Notes: generated from the letters alone by a model not told the origin. A DNA stretch of 64,000 nucleotides from a virus (IMGVR_UViG_3300005253_000063:54355-118354); one strand, 5' to 3'. Shown: positions 40,462 to 49,225, counted from the first letter of the stretch. A program made the numbers and translations.

Positions 40462-41707
40462 GTATAACCTGTGCAATGTCCTATGTAACGCCAGAACCAT
40501 TTGAGGCGTGAACCGATCGTGTGGTCCTGACTCGAACTTCGCGGGTCGCAGAGGTCCCCTTACTTCGGAGCGCCTCTCGCCGCACGGCCCTACCGGCCGC
40601 TAGGATGTTGAGCGCCGCGTTCTCATCACGGTCCACCACAAGTCCGCACGGACAACGATGGACGCGAACGGCGAGGCTCTTGCGGACCTCATCGCCACAC
40701 GCGCTACAAGTTTGCGATGTCCCGGCAGGGTTCACTTCCACGACCACGCGCGCAGCTTCTTCCGCTTTCGTACGTAACCATCCGAGGAAACTTCCCCAAC
40801 CAACATCATAGACAGATTTCGACAGCCTCGATCGGGCGAGACCTTTGATGTTCAGAGCTTCGACACAGATCAGATCATTCGTAGCAACGAGTGCGCGAGC
40901 TACTTGGATATGGTGCTCGCGGCGCGTATTGCAAAGTTGACCGTGACGTCGCGCGAGTCGCTGCGCGGCCTTCCGACGGTTGCGACCACCCCGCCTTTTC
41001 TTTGATACCCGGCGCTGCGCTCGGCTTACCGCGTTCTCCGCTCGACGTAGAACACGCGGGTTCTCGAACACTTCGCCATCGCTCGTGACCGCAAACGACC
41101 TGAGTCCAAGATCAACACCAACCTCGTGACCAGCGGGTGCTAGCGGTTTCGTTGGAACGTCAACGCACTGAATCGAGGCATACCAGCGTCCGTTGTCGAG
41201 CGTGAGCCGCATCGTCTTTGGCGCACCTTCCATTGGGCGATGAATATCGATCTTGACTTTTCCGAGCATCGGAATAGCGAGCCGACGCCGATCAGTGTCG
41301 AGCGGATTACGTTTCCTAAGATCGTCGATGCTGATCGTGTTGAACCGATGCGCACCCTTGAAACGTGGGAAGCCAGGCTTTTCCCCAACCTTCACGCGAT
41401 TGAAGAAGGCACCAAAGGCACCGTTAAGACGCCGCAGCGCACCGCGCAATACTACGACAGGTACCCGACGAAACTCGGGACGCGCGTCTCGGACCTCCGC
41501 AAGCGCGCGCGATTGGTCGTACATCGAGACAGATACCCCACACTTCTTCCAGGCGTCTCGACGCTCCTGGAGCGCGGCATTGTAGAGTTCGCGCGTCATC
41601 GCAAGCCACGCCATGAGAGCGCGGGCCTGCCTCCGCGTCGGCTTGAGCCGGTAGCGGTACGATCGGTTCACGGCAGATATCATAGCGTAAATTCAATCGG
41701 TATTCAA
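40462..41707 (-). mobile_element. IS605-type TnpB element (IS1341-like, no TnpA)
   Basis: A tnpB gene bounded by 9-bp direct repeats AGGTTATAC (minus strand; at 41708-41716 outside the left end and 40462-40470 at the right end). ACGCC/GGCGT hairpin at 40488-40509 near the right end may be part of the guide-RNA scaffold. No transposase gene is present, so movement needs TnpA in trans. Insertion sits between the SbcD-like and SbcC-like genes. Confidence 0.6.
40481..41683 (-). CDS. tnpB: TnpB RNA-guided nuclease
   Basis: 400 residues. RuvC-like active site in three parts: GVDLGLRSFAVTSDG, VEALNIKGLARSR, and VDRDENAALNIL; zinc ribbon CSACGDE ... HRCPCG between the second and third. All three acidic residues are present, so the nuclease is probably active. 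TnpB uses an RNA from the element's right end to cut DNA and maintain the element. The N-terminal basic part and WED-like region look complete. Confidence 0.82.
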   Translation of the reverse strand: MISAVNRSYRYRLKPTRRQARALMAWLAMTRELYNAALQERRDAWKKCGVSVSMYDQSRALAEVRDARPEFRRVPVVVLRGALRRLNGAFGAFFNRVKVGEKPGFPRFKGAHRFNTISIDDLRKRNPLDTDRRRLAIPMLGKVKIDIHRPMEGAPKTMRLTLDNGRWYASIQCVDVPTKPLAPAGHEVGVDLGLRSFAVTSDGEVFENPRVLRRAENAVSRAQRRVSKKRRGGRNRRKAAQRLARRHGQLCNTRREHHIQVARALVATNDLICVEALNIKGLARSRLSKSVYDVGWGSFLGWLRTKAEEAARVVVEVNPAGTSQTCSACGDEVRKSLAVRVHRCPCGLVVDRDENAALNILAAGRAVRREALRSKGTSATREVRVRTTRSVHASNGSGVT

Positions 41708-42817
41708 GTATAACCTACACCGTTGGAGTACACGGTCGCGCTCGACACCTTCATCGAGCGGCATCTCTCCGACGAAACCCGTGAGCGCGTCGAGCAGTGT
41801 CTCAGCACTGCGCGCAACGGTCGCCGCGGTTCGTGCCGCAGCTTCGGCCTCGCTCGTGTCGGGCAGCACCGTGAAGCCTGCGAACAACACGCCCTCGGGA
41901 TCGGCAGCGCGGAAGTGTCCGGCCTGATTGCCCACCTTGTCCGCCGGCACCTTCGCTCGCGCATAGATCCGACACCCCGCTTCTGCCGCATCACGATAGG
42001 TCTGAAGATTCCACGGCTGACCTGGTGGCGGGACGTCGATGAATCGCGGACCCGGAACCTCGACGTGCTTGGTCTCCAACGTGTCGGTGTCCCAGACGAC
42101 GATGCCGTGACCCGCCAAGCCAAGGTCACCGAACCCTGTCGGCGCGAGCGCTCCGCACTGAACGATGCGCGGCTTCGACCATTTCTTATGCCAGTGCCAG
42201 TTACCCGCGAACACCGCGTCGATCTCGAACCGCCGCATCAAGTCACGGAGCAACGAGAGAGGGATGCAATCGTTCGAGCCTTTCGCCCAATGCGGCATCG
42301 CGTCGTCTTCGTAAAGGCCGAGGTGAAGGACGAGCGCGCGACGAGAGGAGGCTGGTCTTCCCGTACGCACCCGACCCTTCACCTCGGCAACATCTTCTTC
42401 GATCCAGTCTTCCGCGGGCCCCGGTCGGAACGGTACCGCAAAGATGTCGACGTTGTGCTCGTCGTATCCGACTAGGGCTGGTCGGTCGATGACGCGGACC
42501 GCGCTCGCGGTCAAGGGACCGCACGCATTGTCGCCAACGTCGTAGGATTGTTGGTCGTGGTTCCCGACGATCACGTAGGACCGCATCTGCGAGAGAGCGT
42601 GTTGCACACGAACGATCATCTGCGGCGACGGCTTCGTCGAGTCGAACAGATCACCGGCCACGTAGAACGCCTCGCAGCCGAGACGTTTCGCGCGGTCCAC
42701 TGCGCGGTCGAGCGCATCGCATACGGCGCGGCAGCGCGCGTTCAGTCCGACTTCCATCGCGCCACCGAACTTGTGGAAATTTCCAATATGAACATCACTG
42801 CAAAAAGCGATGCGCAT
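41693..42817 (-). CDS. SbcD/Mre11-like nuclease (gp47 type), 3' end altered by TnpB element
   Basis: 374 residues from ATG 42817. Metallophosphoesterase motifs: SDVHIG, GDLFD, GNHD, LHLGLYEDD and GNWHWH. Partner of the SbcC-like ATPase. The final codons (YLNTD) lie inside the element; joining the sequence across the repeats would end YLGR overlapping the ATPase start. Only the last residues are changed, so function is likely kept. Confidence 0.8.
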   Translation of the reverse strand: MRIAFCSDVHIGNFHKFGGAMEVGLNARCRAVCDALDRAVDRAKRLGCEAFYVAGDLFDSTKPSPQMIVRVQHALSQMRSYVIVGNHDQQSYDVGDNACGPLTASAVRVIDRPALVGYDEHNVDIFAVPFRPGPAEDWIEEDVAEVKGRVRTGRPASSRRALVLHLGLYEDDAMPHWAKGSNDCIPLSLLRDLMRRFEIDAVFAGNWHWHKKWSKPRIVQCGALAPTGFGDLGLAGHGIVVWDTDTLETKHVEVPGPRFIDVPPPGQPWNLQTYRDAAEAGCRIYARAKVPADKVGNQAGHFRAADPEGVLFAGFTVLPDTSEAEAAARTAATVARSAETLLDALTGFVGEMPLDEGVERDRVLQRCRLYLNTD

Positions 42818-43074
42818 CAGGTGAGCCTCCAACCCTTCGGCAGCAGCCAGATGTAACGTTGCCACCAACCCGTCATCGGAACGATCGGGCCGATGACATT
42901 CCAGCTCCCATGCCGCCAGCGCCCATCGACGCCTGGCAGGGAGAAACCTCCAGTCGTCACTGACTCACAGGTGCGCTGAAGCCGAACGAACAACCACTGG
43001 ACCAACAAGAAGTTGAGCCAACCGAACCAGGTATGCGGTCCACGATCTCTCAACACTCGCAACAGCGCACTCAC
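42817..43074 (-). CDS. Hypothetical protein, Trp-rich
   Basis: 85 residues in a TGATG overlap with the nuclease start. Hydrophobic N-terminal part (WFGWLNFLLVQWLFV) and Trp-rich C-terminus (GWWQRYIWLLPKGW). Possibly membrane associated. No family recognised. Confidence 0.4.
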   Translation of the reverse strand: MSALLRVLRDRGPHTWFGWLNFLLVQWLFVRLQRTCESVTTGGFSLPGVDGRWRHGSWNVIGPIVPMTGWWQRYIWLLPKGWRLT

Positions 43075-43595
43075 GGGTCCACCGTCCGCGTTGTTGCGAG
43101 GTGCCGATCCCTGTCAGCGCGTATGTTGTCGCATGCTTGGCACTCGCCCCGACGATGGAGCCGCGGACGGTACCGTGGTGACCTAGCCGGCGGTTGGCCC
43201 GGCGGCGGTCGAGGGATCGGACTCACGTTGGACACGCCGCGTCCTGACAGCGTGTGCGCTTCGGGGAGCTGCCTACAGGAGACGCAGCGCGACCGACTCA
43301 TCCGGCGATAGGCGATCCAGTACCAGCCGGCGAGCCCGAACGCCTCCAGCATGCTCAGCGTGGGGATTACCCAGGTCACGACGGTGAACATCGCAGCGAT
43401 GATCGACGCAAGTATCCCGAACAGCCGTAGCAGAAACAGCGGCTTGCTGCGCGCGTTCAGCCAGCACTCATCGTACCAGCCGATCTCCGTCGCCTTCGTC
43501 TCCGGCTCCTTGCGGTGGCCATGGTCGACGTTGCGATCCCGACAGGTCTTGTCTTCGCAGACCGGATGCACCACGACGCCGTAGACGGTCCTCAT
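43071..43595 (-). CDS. Membrane protein with Cys-rich ends
   Basis: 174 residues, GGGGTGA upstream. Two hydrophobic segments (about 53-72 and 77-95) between a Cys/His-containing N-terminus (VCEDKTCRDRN) and a basic, Pro/Arg-rich C-terminus with CxxC pairs. Function unknown. Confidence 0.45.
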   Translation of the reverse strand: MRTVYGVVVHPVCEDKTCRDRNVDHGHRKEPETKATEIGWYDECWLNARSKPLFLLRLFGILASIIAAMFTVVTWVIPTLSMLEAFGLAGWYWIAYRRMSRSRCVSCRQLPEAHTLSGRGVSNVSPIPRPPPGQPPARSPRYRPRLHRRGECQACDNIRADRDRHLATTRTVDP

Positions 43596-43762
43596 TGGTC
43601 ACCCCGCGTTGTAGTCATAGTGTGGAGCCGCCTATCGGTCTCGCACCGACATTCCGGGCTAGCTGTCCTGGTCGAGAGAGTCCCGGGTCCCTGGCGGATT
43701 CTACCGCCTTCGCCATCCCCATTGTCTGAGGTGCTGCGGCTCCACGAACTCTTACAAGTCAT
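43592..43762 (-). CDS. Candidate small protein, 56 residues
   Basis: ATG 43762 to TGA 43592, the stop overlapping the next ATG. Ser/Thr/Gly-rich, low complexity, CRCETDRRLH near the end. The sequence around its stop and around its start is an imperfect duplicate (CGCGGGGTGA), so it may come from a local duplication. Confidence 0.4.
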   Translation of the reverse strand: MTCKSSWSRSTSDNGDGEGGRIRQGPGTLSTRTASPECRCETDRRLHTMTTTRGDQ

Positions 43763-43765
43763 CGA

Positions 43766-44002
43766 TCACCCCGCGTCGTAGCCTCGAACATAGGTACCGC
43801 ACTCCCTGCAGTAGACATCGCCATCCCTACTAATCTGGCTGAAGTTCCGAACCTCGTGCGCCACGCCGGGCGGAGAGCCACACTTCGGACAGTGGACGTG
43901 GGGTCCGAAGCCTCTGATGTAGTCGTTGCACTCGTCGCACCAGTCCATGGACACCAGGCGGCGTCGCGCATCCTGCGCAAGTTCATCCTTCGGGTCGTTC
44001 AT
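43766..44002 (-). CDS. Small zinc-finger protein with N-terminal QDARRRL motif
   Basis: 78 residues from ATG 44002. CDECNDYI, HCPKCGSP and YCRECGTY make two zinc-ribbon-like sites. ELAQDARRRLVSMDW near the N-terminus resembles the shared tail motif, here in another position. Confidence 0.5.
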   Translation of the reverse strand: MNDPKDELAQDARRRLVSMDWCDECNDYIRGFGPHVHCPKCGSPPGVAHEVRNFSQISRDGDVYCRECGTYVRGYDAG

Positions 44003-44222
44003 CATTCTTCGGGCACTGATGCTTCCTCGCACCCTTACACTGATCGCAGACGAGTTGCCCGCATCCTTCGCACTTGTTTGCATAATCGCCGAACTTGAAG
44101 GTCTTGCCACAGTCACCGCAGACCGGGAGACGTTCTAGCTTCGGTTGATACTTGAGCGCGCCGCGCAGTTCTTCGCGCTCGCGATTCCGTTTCAGCTTTG
44201 GTCGATCGCGATTCCGTCTCAC
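43983..44222 (-). CDS. Small basic zinc-ribbon protein
   Basis: 79 residues from GTG 44222 (GAGGG upstream); an ATG at 44297 in the same frame is the alternative. CGDCGKTF, CEGCGQLVCDQC make a double zinc site. Overlaps the next gene by 20 nt. Confidence 0.45.
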   Translation of the reverse strand: MRRNRDRPKLKRNREREELRGALKYQPKLERLPVCGDCGKTFKFGDYANKCEGCGQLVCDQCKGARKHQCPKNDERPEG

Positions 44223-44321
44223 GTGTCGCCCTCGTCGAGCTTGTACGCCATAGCCATCCCTATCGCAGTAACCAATCCACGGCCAGGTCCTCAACACACG
44301 TTGTCGTTGAATCGTTCAGCG

Positions 44322-44723
44322 TTAGATAAGCGGAACAATAATCACCTCTTCAAATCCGTTGTGCTTTAGTTCTCGTGCGACCGGGTACGAGAGATCTCCA
44401 CAGCCCCTCCATCGCCCAGGGTCACTCCTCTTCTTCTTGACGACCCAACTGCCTTCGTGGACGGCGCCGTAGGGACCGTGGTCCAAAATAACCGTGGTCA
44501 CGGCTAGCCGCGTTCGTATGTTTATAACAACCACACGTGTTCCACACTTCAGTGTCCGATGGGCAATACCATGATCGTCCACCCGAACGCGCCGCATCGG
44601 CCGCAGGCACGGCGATTTGCCGCCGCGGTGCTTATCTGACACACCGCCAAAATTGCTCGCAATACAACGCTCCGGTTCGGTGCCACTAAGTACACTTAGG
44701 AACGCCAAAATCCAACTAAGCAT
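44322..44723 (-). CDS. Secreted RlpA-like double-psi beta-barrel protein
   Basis: 133 residues, ATG 44723 overlapping the HNH stop. N-terminal signal segment (MLSWILAFLSVLSG), then ASNFGGVSDKHRGGK, IAHRTLKCGTRVVV and ILDHGPYGA, the pattern of RlpA/expansin-like barrels. Such domains bind or cut peptidoglycan glycans. Paralog of the protein at 45242. Confidence 0.6.
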   Translation of the reverse strand: MLSWILAFLSVLSGTEPERCIASNFGGVSDKHRGGKSPCLRPMRRVRVDDHGIAHRTLKCGTRVVVINIRTRLAVTTVILDHGPYGAVHEGSWVVKKKRSDPGRWRGCGDLSYPVARELKHNGFEEVIIVPLI

Positions 44724-45192
44724 CGACCTTGATCCCTGCCCGCCGACGACGCTGCGATTCACGTGCGATGCGTCGTCTGCATTCACGACACTCTCTTCGT
44801 CCAACCTTGTAAACAACGAGATTGTCGCCAGCGTAAGGATGTCCTTTGGGACAATGCGTTTTGGCCAACTGGCGCGCAGCAGTGAGTCGCGGACTATTTC
44901 CTCGTATCGTGTTTTCGCGCGGCGTCACGGGTTCGAGATGCCACGGACTCACGCAGTGTCGGGCGCACGACGCGTGGCGTGGTCCCTGATTCATTCGATA
45001 ATGATCGAGGTGGTGGTTCTCTGGGATCTGACCACGGTACAATTCGTACGCTACGCGTTGGGCGCGTCGATTCTGTCCATGCAACCAGAAGAGACTGTAA
45101 CCCTCGGCGTCAAATGTTCCGTTCCAAAACCAACATCCACTCGTCAGGTCTACAATAAACTTCGACTTGAAACGCTCGACCCAATCCATCAA
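44716..45192 (-). CDS. HNH homing endonuclease (HNH_3 type)
   Basis: 158 residues. HHLDHYRMNQGPRHASC, CVSPWHLEPVTPRENT is a classic HNH core with zinc-binding Cys; a C-terminal CPKGHPYAGDN ... RRECRECRRR is the usual small finger. Starts in a TGATG overlap with the broken upstream gene. Lies between two paralogous barrel genes, like a freestanding homing gene. Confidence 0.75.
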   Translation of the reverse strand: MMDWVERFKSKFIVDLTSGCWFWNGTFDAEGYSLFWLHGQNRRAQRVAYELYRGQIPENHHLDHYRMNQGPRHASCARHCVSPWHLEPVTPRENTIRGNSPRLTAARQLAKTHCPKGHPYAGDNLVVYKVGRRECRECRRRIARESQRRRRAGIKVDA

Positions 45193-45487
45193 ACACCCCT
45201 ATCGAATAGCGAGCCCTGCGACTTCGGCCCCAGTTCGGCGATCATGCGACATCCTCGACAACCTGCGCGACCGTGAACAACCCGGTCCGCGTGTGCACAA
45301 GCACGACCATCGAGCCGAGCTTGAGACTGCGATGGGCGATGCCAACGTCGCGATCGTTGACAGGACGTTTCAAGTAGAGCGCGTCGCCGCCGGCCCACTT
45401 GTCGCCCGGCGTTCCGAAGAACGTTGAGTTGCAGGTCTCGGGCGGACCGAGAAAGAACGCGAAGAGAACAGCTATGAGATCCGACAT
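45189..45487 (-). CDS. RlpA-like double-psi beta-barrel protein, apparently frameshifted
   Basis: From ATG 45487 a signal segment (LIAVLFAFFLG) leads into STFFGTPGDKWAGG and IAHRSLKLGSMVVLV, parallel to the 44322 protein. The frame stops at 45242 (VVEDVA), just before the GP motif; another frame continues with AELGPKSQGSLFDRG and ends at 45189, exactly overlapping the HNH start. One frameshift therefore appears to split the gene. If real, the product is truncated at 81 residues. Confidence 0.5.
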
Positions 45488-45502
45488 GCACCGGAGACTA
45501 AC

Positions 45503-47551
45503 CTACTCGTCGTCATCCTCGTCTGCGAACCCCAAATCCGCTGCAAGGTCGCGGGCCTTCCCGCGATCCCATCCGATCTCCTTGAGGCGCGTTCGCGCAG
45601 CCTCGGCATCGCGCGACTTCTTCGCAACGAGCTTCCAGTCCTTCGCGAGGTTCAGCGTGGACCAGTCGTTGTCAAATCCCTCGTCGTACATCAGGCGAAG
45701 CCGCGCCTTACGGAACGGAGTCGCGAAGCGGTTCTTCTTGCCGAAGACCAGGAGGTCCTTGCCGACGTGCTCGTCCCTCTTCTTGACCGCCTTGCCACCC
45801 ATGAGCTGCAGCCGGATCGATGCGTGGAACTTGAGAGCGTTCCCGCCCGGCGTGGTCGTGTCGTCGCCGAACACGACGCCGCGCTTGTGTCGCGTCTGGT
45901 TGACGATGAGTAGAATCGCGCAGGCGCGTGCCGCCTTCTGCGTGAGGATGCGCAGCGACCGGGACATGAGCAGCGCGCGGTTGTCCTGCGCGGCTTTGTT
46001 CATGACGCCCTGGTCGATCTCCAACTTCGTAGGCGTCGCGGCGAGCGAGTCCCAGGCGATGAGGTACGGACCCTCCTTTGGCTTCACCGTGTCGAGGGTC
46101 AGCTCCAACTGCTGCAACGCCTGCTCCATGTAGTCGGGCTGGAACAACCCGAGCTGTTCGGGGTCGACGCCGAACGTCACCGCGCGTTCCTCGGTGAACC
46201 CGTTCTCGGTCTCCGAGAGGATCGTAGTCGCGCCCGCGCGCTGCGCCGCCGCAAGCATCGCGAGGCATAGGCTGGAGTTGTGCGTGACGATGAAGTCGTC
46301 GGTCACGTACAGGCCATCAGGACGCGCTACCCTGATACAGACACAACCTGTCTCGCGACTCTTCTCGACTTTAGCGATCGAGCGGTAGGCCGGTTGTTCT
46401 CGTTCGCGCCAGCGAGCGAGGTGCTTGCTTGATGAAACAGGTACGACACCGTTCCCGAACCGGATGAGCAGTATGTAGGCGGGGCGACCTTTCTTCTTGC
46501 GTCCCTTGTGTCGGTATGTTGGTATCTTCGTTCTCACACGAACGATCCCGCCGAGCGACCGCGCAACGAACGCTACATCATCCGCGAGCCGTTCGGAAGC
46601 GGTGCGGTATTCGAGGAGCGTGCCGCATTTGTTCACGTGACCGTCGGTGTCGGCGAGGCCCCTCAAGAGTTCGAGTCTGTCGTCAACACTAGCGAACTGA
46701 TACATACGGGGAATGAACTTTTCCCACGAGCGTGCGCCGCGGAGACCTAGCTCCGCGATGGCGTCCGATAAAGCAGTGGGCGTATGGTACTTCCATTCGC
46801 GTCGCACGATCCGTACACCACAACCGTCCAACAGGGGATGCGCACAGTCGCCATCCGGCAACAATGAAACCGCGCGACGTAATACATCGTCTTCGGGGTT
46901 ATGGAGATGAACTGAGCGTTTGGTCAACCCGCCGTCGCCAAGCAGAGTCCCTAGCAAATAGGGATGCACAGGCAATGAACCCAAACCCGAGAACTCGACC
47001 GGGGCTAGCTCCGGCAAGTGGTGCTTGTATGCTTGCCACTGCCCGTGGTTCTCGAATAGCCCACTGTCGATTATCTCACCAAGCGATCGTACGCGACCAC
47101 CCGTCCCTCGTGAAACGTCGTTCGAGCCCGAGGTAAGCCAGAGGTGTTCGAGACACGACTCGGTCGAAGTGCCGTCGGTCAACGTCACGCGATAGACATC
47201 CTTGCGACCTTGGGGGTAAACACCCGTGACCTTCGTGGATGCCCCATTCCGCCCAATTACCACGTCGCCAACATGGAGTGTCCCGATCGGCTTGAAGCCG
47301 GTTGGGGTCAAGACTTCCGCATCAACTGGCTGCGCTTTCCCAACTCCTTCCTCGGAGAACAACTCGACGACGCGGCCGACGGGGAGCCCGCCGCAGTTGC
47401 CAACGTAGTTATCGAACACCTCGATGCCCGTGGGGATCGATTGAACGACCTCGCCGCGGAAGCCGTCCGACAACCGAATCGCGCTCGACTTGCCGAACTC
47501 CTTCCGAACGGCGGTGAGGATCTTCCCCAACGCGTTCGCTTGTTTGCTCAT
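45503..47551 (-). CDS. recA: RecA/UvsX-like recombinase interrupted by a class 3-like intein
   Basis: 682 residues: N-extein 1-72, intein 73-425, C-extein 426-682, giving 329 residues after splicing. The intein splits the P-loop (SEEGVGK / SSLCL). The C-extein keeps YLIAWDSLAA (Walker B), VNQTRHKRG and TTPGGNALKFHAS. Acidic C-terminus (DEDDDE). Catalyses strand exchange with the SSB and UvsY-like proteins to its left in the operon. Confidence 0.85.
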   Translation of the reverse strand: MSKQANALGKILTAVRKEFGKSSAIRLSDGFRGEVVQSIPTGIEVFDNYVGNCGGLPVGRVVELFSEEGVGKAQPVDAEVLTPTGFKPIGTLHVGDVVIGRNGASTKVTGVYPQGRKDVYRVTLTDGTSTESCLEHLWLTSGSNDVSRGTGGRVRSLGEIIDSGLFENHGQWQAYKHHLPELAPVEFSGLGSLPVHPYLLGTLLGDGGLTKRSVHLHNPEDDVLRRAVSLLPDGDCAHPLLDGCGVRIVRREWKYHTPTALSDAIAELGLRGARSWEKFIPRMYQFASVDDRLELLRGLADTDGHVNKCGTLLEYRTASERLADDVAFVARSLGGIVRVRTKIPTYRHKGRKKKGRPAYILLIRFGNGVVPVSSSKHLARWREREQPAYRSIAKVEKSRETGCVCIRVARPDGLYVTDDFIVTHNSSLCLAMLAAAQRAGATTILSETENGFTEERAVTFGVDPEQLGLFQPDYMEQALQQLELTLDTVKPKEGPYLIAWDSLAATPTKLEIDQGVMNKAAQDNRALLMSRSLRILTQKAARACAILLIVNQTRHKRGVVFGDDTTTPGGNALKFHASIRLQLMGGKAVKKRDEHVGKDLLVFGKKNRFATPFRKARLRLMYDEGFDNDWSTLNLAKDWKLVAKKSRDAEAARTRLKEIGWDRGKARDLAADLGFADEDDDE
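46277..47335 (-). mobile_element. Class 3-like intein with LAGLIDADG domain in recA
   Basis: 353 residues beginning Ala (AQPVDAEVLTPTG), not Cys, and ending FIVTHN before Ser+1. The W-C-T signature of class 3 inteins is visible: EHLWLT, CVCIRVA, VTHN. Endonuclease motifs LLGTLLGDGGL and LLRGLADTDGH are present. Confidence 0.75.
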
Positions 47552-47620
47552 ACCGCTCCCTGGTGAACCGAGCGGCGGTCGGTCAACACCAACTCAAGAA
47601 ACGACCGCCGCTCGATCTCG

Positions 47621-48385
47621 CTACCACTTGATATTGTCTTCGCCCTCGGCGGGCTCGGACTCAACGTCGATGAAGTCGTCGCTGGTCGCACCCTCGGGTT
47701 CCGGTGCTGAGGACGACTCTTCCGAAGCGGGCGCGCCGATCATCTCGCGGATCTCCGCGTCGGTGTGCTGCTTGGAATATCGGTCGAGGTCGTGCTGCTG
47801 CTCGACCCACTCCAGGTTCCCGAGCGGAGAGGACTTGCGCGCGGGGATGACTGTGTACTTCGTGTCGTTCTTGCTCGTGCCCACGCGATCGATCACGATA
47901 TCGAACCCCTCGTCCGGGTGCGTATAGTTGCCGCCGATGTCTTCGTTCTTGCGAATCTTGACGAGCGGCTCGTGGATCGTCTTGCCCATCTCCAAGATGA
48001 TGGGACCCTTCTCCTGGTTGCTTCGGTCGATGACGTTGGCGTAGACGCGGCGCTTCGGGAACAGCTCGTAGCCGCGTTCCTTGTCCGCCGAGTTGCCGCT
48101 GCGGTACAGCTCGTTCGCCTTCGCGCAAACGATGCAGTGGCCCGACGGCTTGAGGTAGCGCGGGCACGCGAACTTCACCGGCGATGGCATACCAGGCAGC
48201 TTGAGGAAGTGCTGCTGCACAATCTTGAACGGGCTCGTCTTTCCGACGGGCGGTGGCAGGAAGCGTACGACGTTGCGTCCGACCGAGAGCTTCAGGTAGT
48301 CGACGCTACTGCTCTCGTCGATCTGCTTCTGCTCTTCCTCGGCCGACTCGACCGTGTACTCCCCGTACTTTTGTAGGTTGCTCAT
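47621..48385 (-). CDS. Single-stranded DNA-binding protein (gp32-like)
   Basis: 254 residues. Central zinc-binding segment KFACPRYLKPSGHCIVCAKA, preceded by an OB-like core (GRNVVRFLPPP), and a long acidic C-terminal tail (about 215-254, ending EGEDNIKW). These match gp32-type phage SSBs, whose tails recruit replication partners. Coupled with RecA and the UvsY-like gene. Confidence 0.75.
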   Translation of the reverse strand: MSNLQKYGEYTVESAEEEQKQIDESSSVDYLKLSVGRNVVRFLPPPVGKTSPFKIVQQHFLKLPGMPSPVKFACPRYLKPSGHCIVCAKANELYRSGNSADKERGYELFPKRRVYANVIDRSNQEKGPIILEMGKTIHEPLVKIRKNEDIGGNYTHPDEGFDIVIDRVGTSKNDTKYTVIPARKSSPLGNLEWVEQQHDLDRYSKQHTDAEIREMIGAPASEESSSAPEPEGATSDDFIDVESEPAEGEDNIKW

Positions 48386-48423
48386 TGTGTTTCTCCTTGC
48401 TGTGTAACTGCGTTTCTTCGTTC

Positions 48424-48900
48424 CTACTCCTGAGTGCGGCCAGCCCGATAGTCGCTGTGCTGTTCGCGCACGGCGGGGTCGCCGCTCATCTCAGCGCGCA
48501 ACTTCGCGCCGAGCGATTGAAGCATATCCTTCTTCGTGATCATAGCTTCGCAGACACCGCGCAGCCGAACCCTCTCAGCCTCGGCTGTCACGAGTTTCGT
48601 CCGCGCTTCGTAGTAGCGATCGTCGCTCTCGACCGACGCCTTGATCATGGCCTCGGTCGGCTTCCGTTCCAACGTCAGCAGGATCTCCCTGTGCTCCAGG
48701 TAGAGCTGCGCTCCCATCCTGTCACAGTCGAGCTTCTCGATCAGGAAGCTCCGATTCGCTTCGGCGAATCGCGCGTTCCAATACGCCAGCTCCGCAGGTG
48801 TGCGCTTGAACGCGTCATCGAGTAGCAGCTCGTCGATGGTGATGCACTGCATCAGGTACTCATCGATAGAGACGTCGTTCGGGAAGAGGGGTTCGCTCAT
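48424..48900 (-). CDS. UvsY-like recombination mediator (tentative)
   Basis: 158 residues, all helical. Size, helical repeat pattern and position between SSB and polymerase match UvsY, which loads UvsX on SSB-coated DNA, but specific residues are not conclusive. DELLLDDAFKRTPAELAYWNA and a central Glu/Lys coiled coil are the main features. Confidence 0.5.
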   Translation of the reverse strand: MSEPLFPNDVSIDEYLMQCITIDELLLDDAFKRTPAELAYWNARFAEANRSFLIEKLDCDRMGAQLYLEHREILLTLERKPTEAMIKASVESDDRYYEARTKLVTAEAERVRLRGVCEAMITKKDMLQSLGAKLRAEMSGDPAVREQHSDYRAGRTQE

Positions 48901-48928
48901 CGGGTTCCTCGCTGGTGTGTCGGCACGG

Positions 48929-49225
48929 TTATGACTTGTGCGCTTCGTCTGGAATTCTCAACGGGTCGTACTCAGTCGTATGGTCTTCCGGGGACCACGT
49001 TGCTGTCGTGCCATTGGCAAAGAGAAGGCCGACTCGCTCGCGCGAACGCTTCGACTTCGACAACCGCCGCGCGGCATCGTACGCGAGTCTACAGTTGTCG
49101 CTACAGCAAAGTCCCGCTCCGGTTGCCACGACTTGCGGAGCGCGCCAGCGCAAGCCGCAGATCGGGCACGGTCGCTTCTGCCGACGACGCGTCGGCTTAC
49201 GCGAATGTTGGGAGCGGTTTCTCAA
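48929..49225 (-). CDS. Small zinc-finger protein with AYDAARRL motif
   Basis: 98 residues from TTG 49225 (GGAGAAG upstream), overlapping the polymerase 3' end. Basic N-terminus (KPTRRRQKRP), treble clef CPICGLRW ... CCSDNCRLAYD, then AYDAARRLSKSK, close to the shared motif. Function unknown. Confidence 0.45.
   Translation of the reverse strand: MRNRSQHSRKPTRRRQKRPCPICGLRWRAPQVVATGAGLCCSDNCRLAYDAARRLSKSKRSRERVGLLFANGTTATWSPEDHTTEYDPLRIPDEAHKS

Noticed and set aside
42344-42352. GGAGGCTGG on the plus strand
   Set aside because: It lies inside the minus-strand nuclease gene with no start codon or hairpin nearby; chance match to the leader motif.
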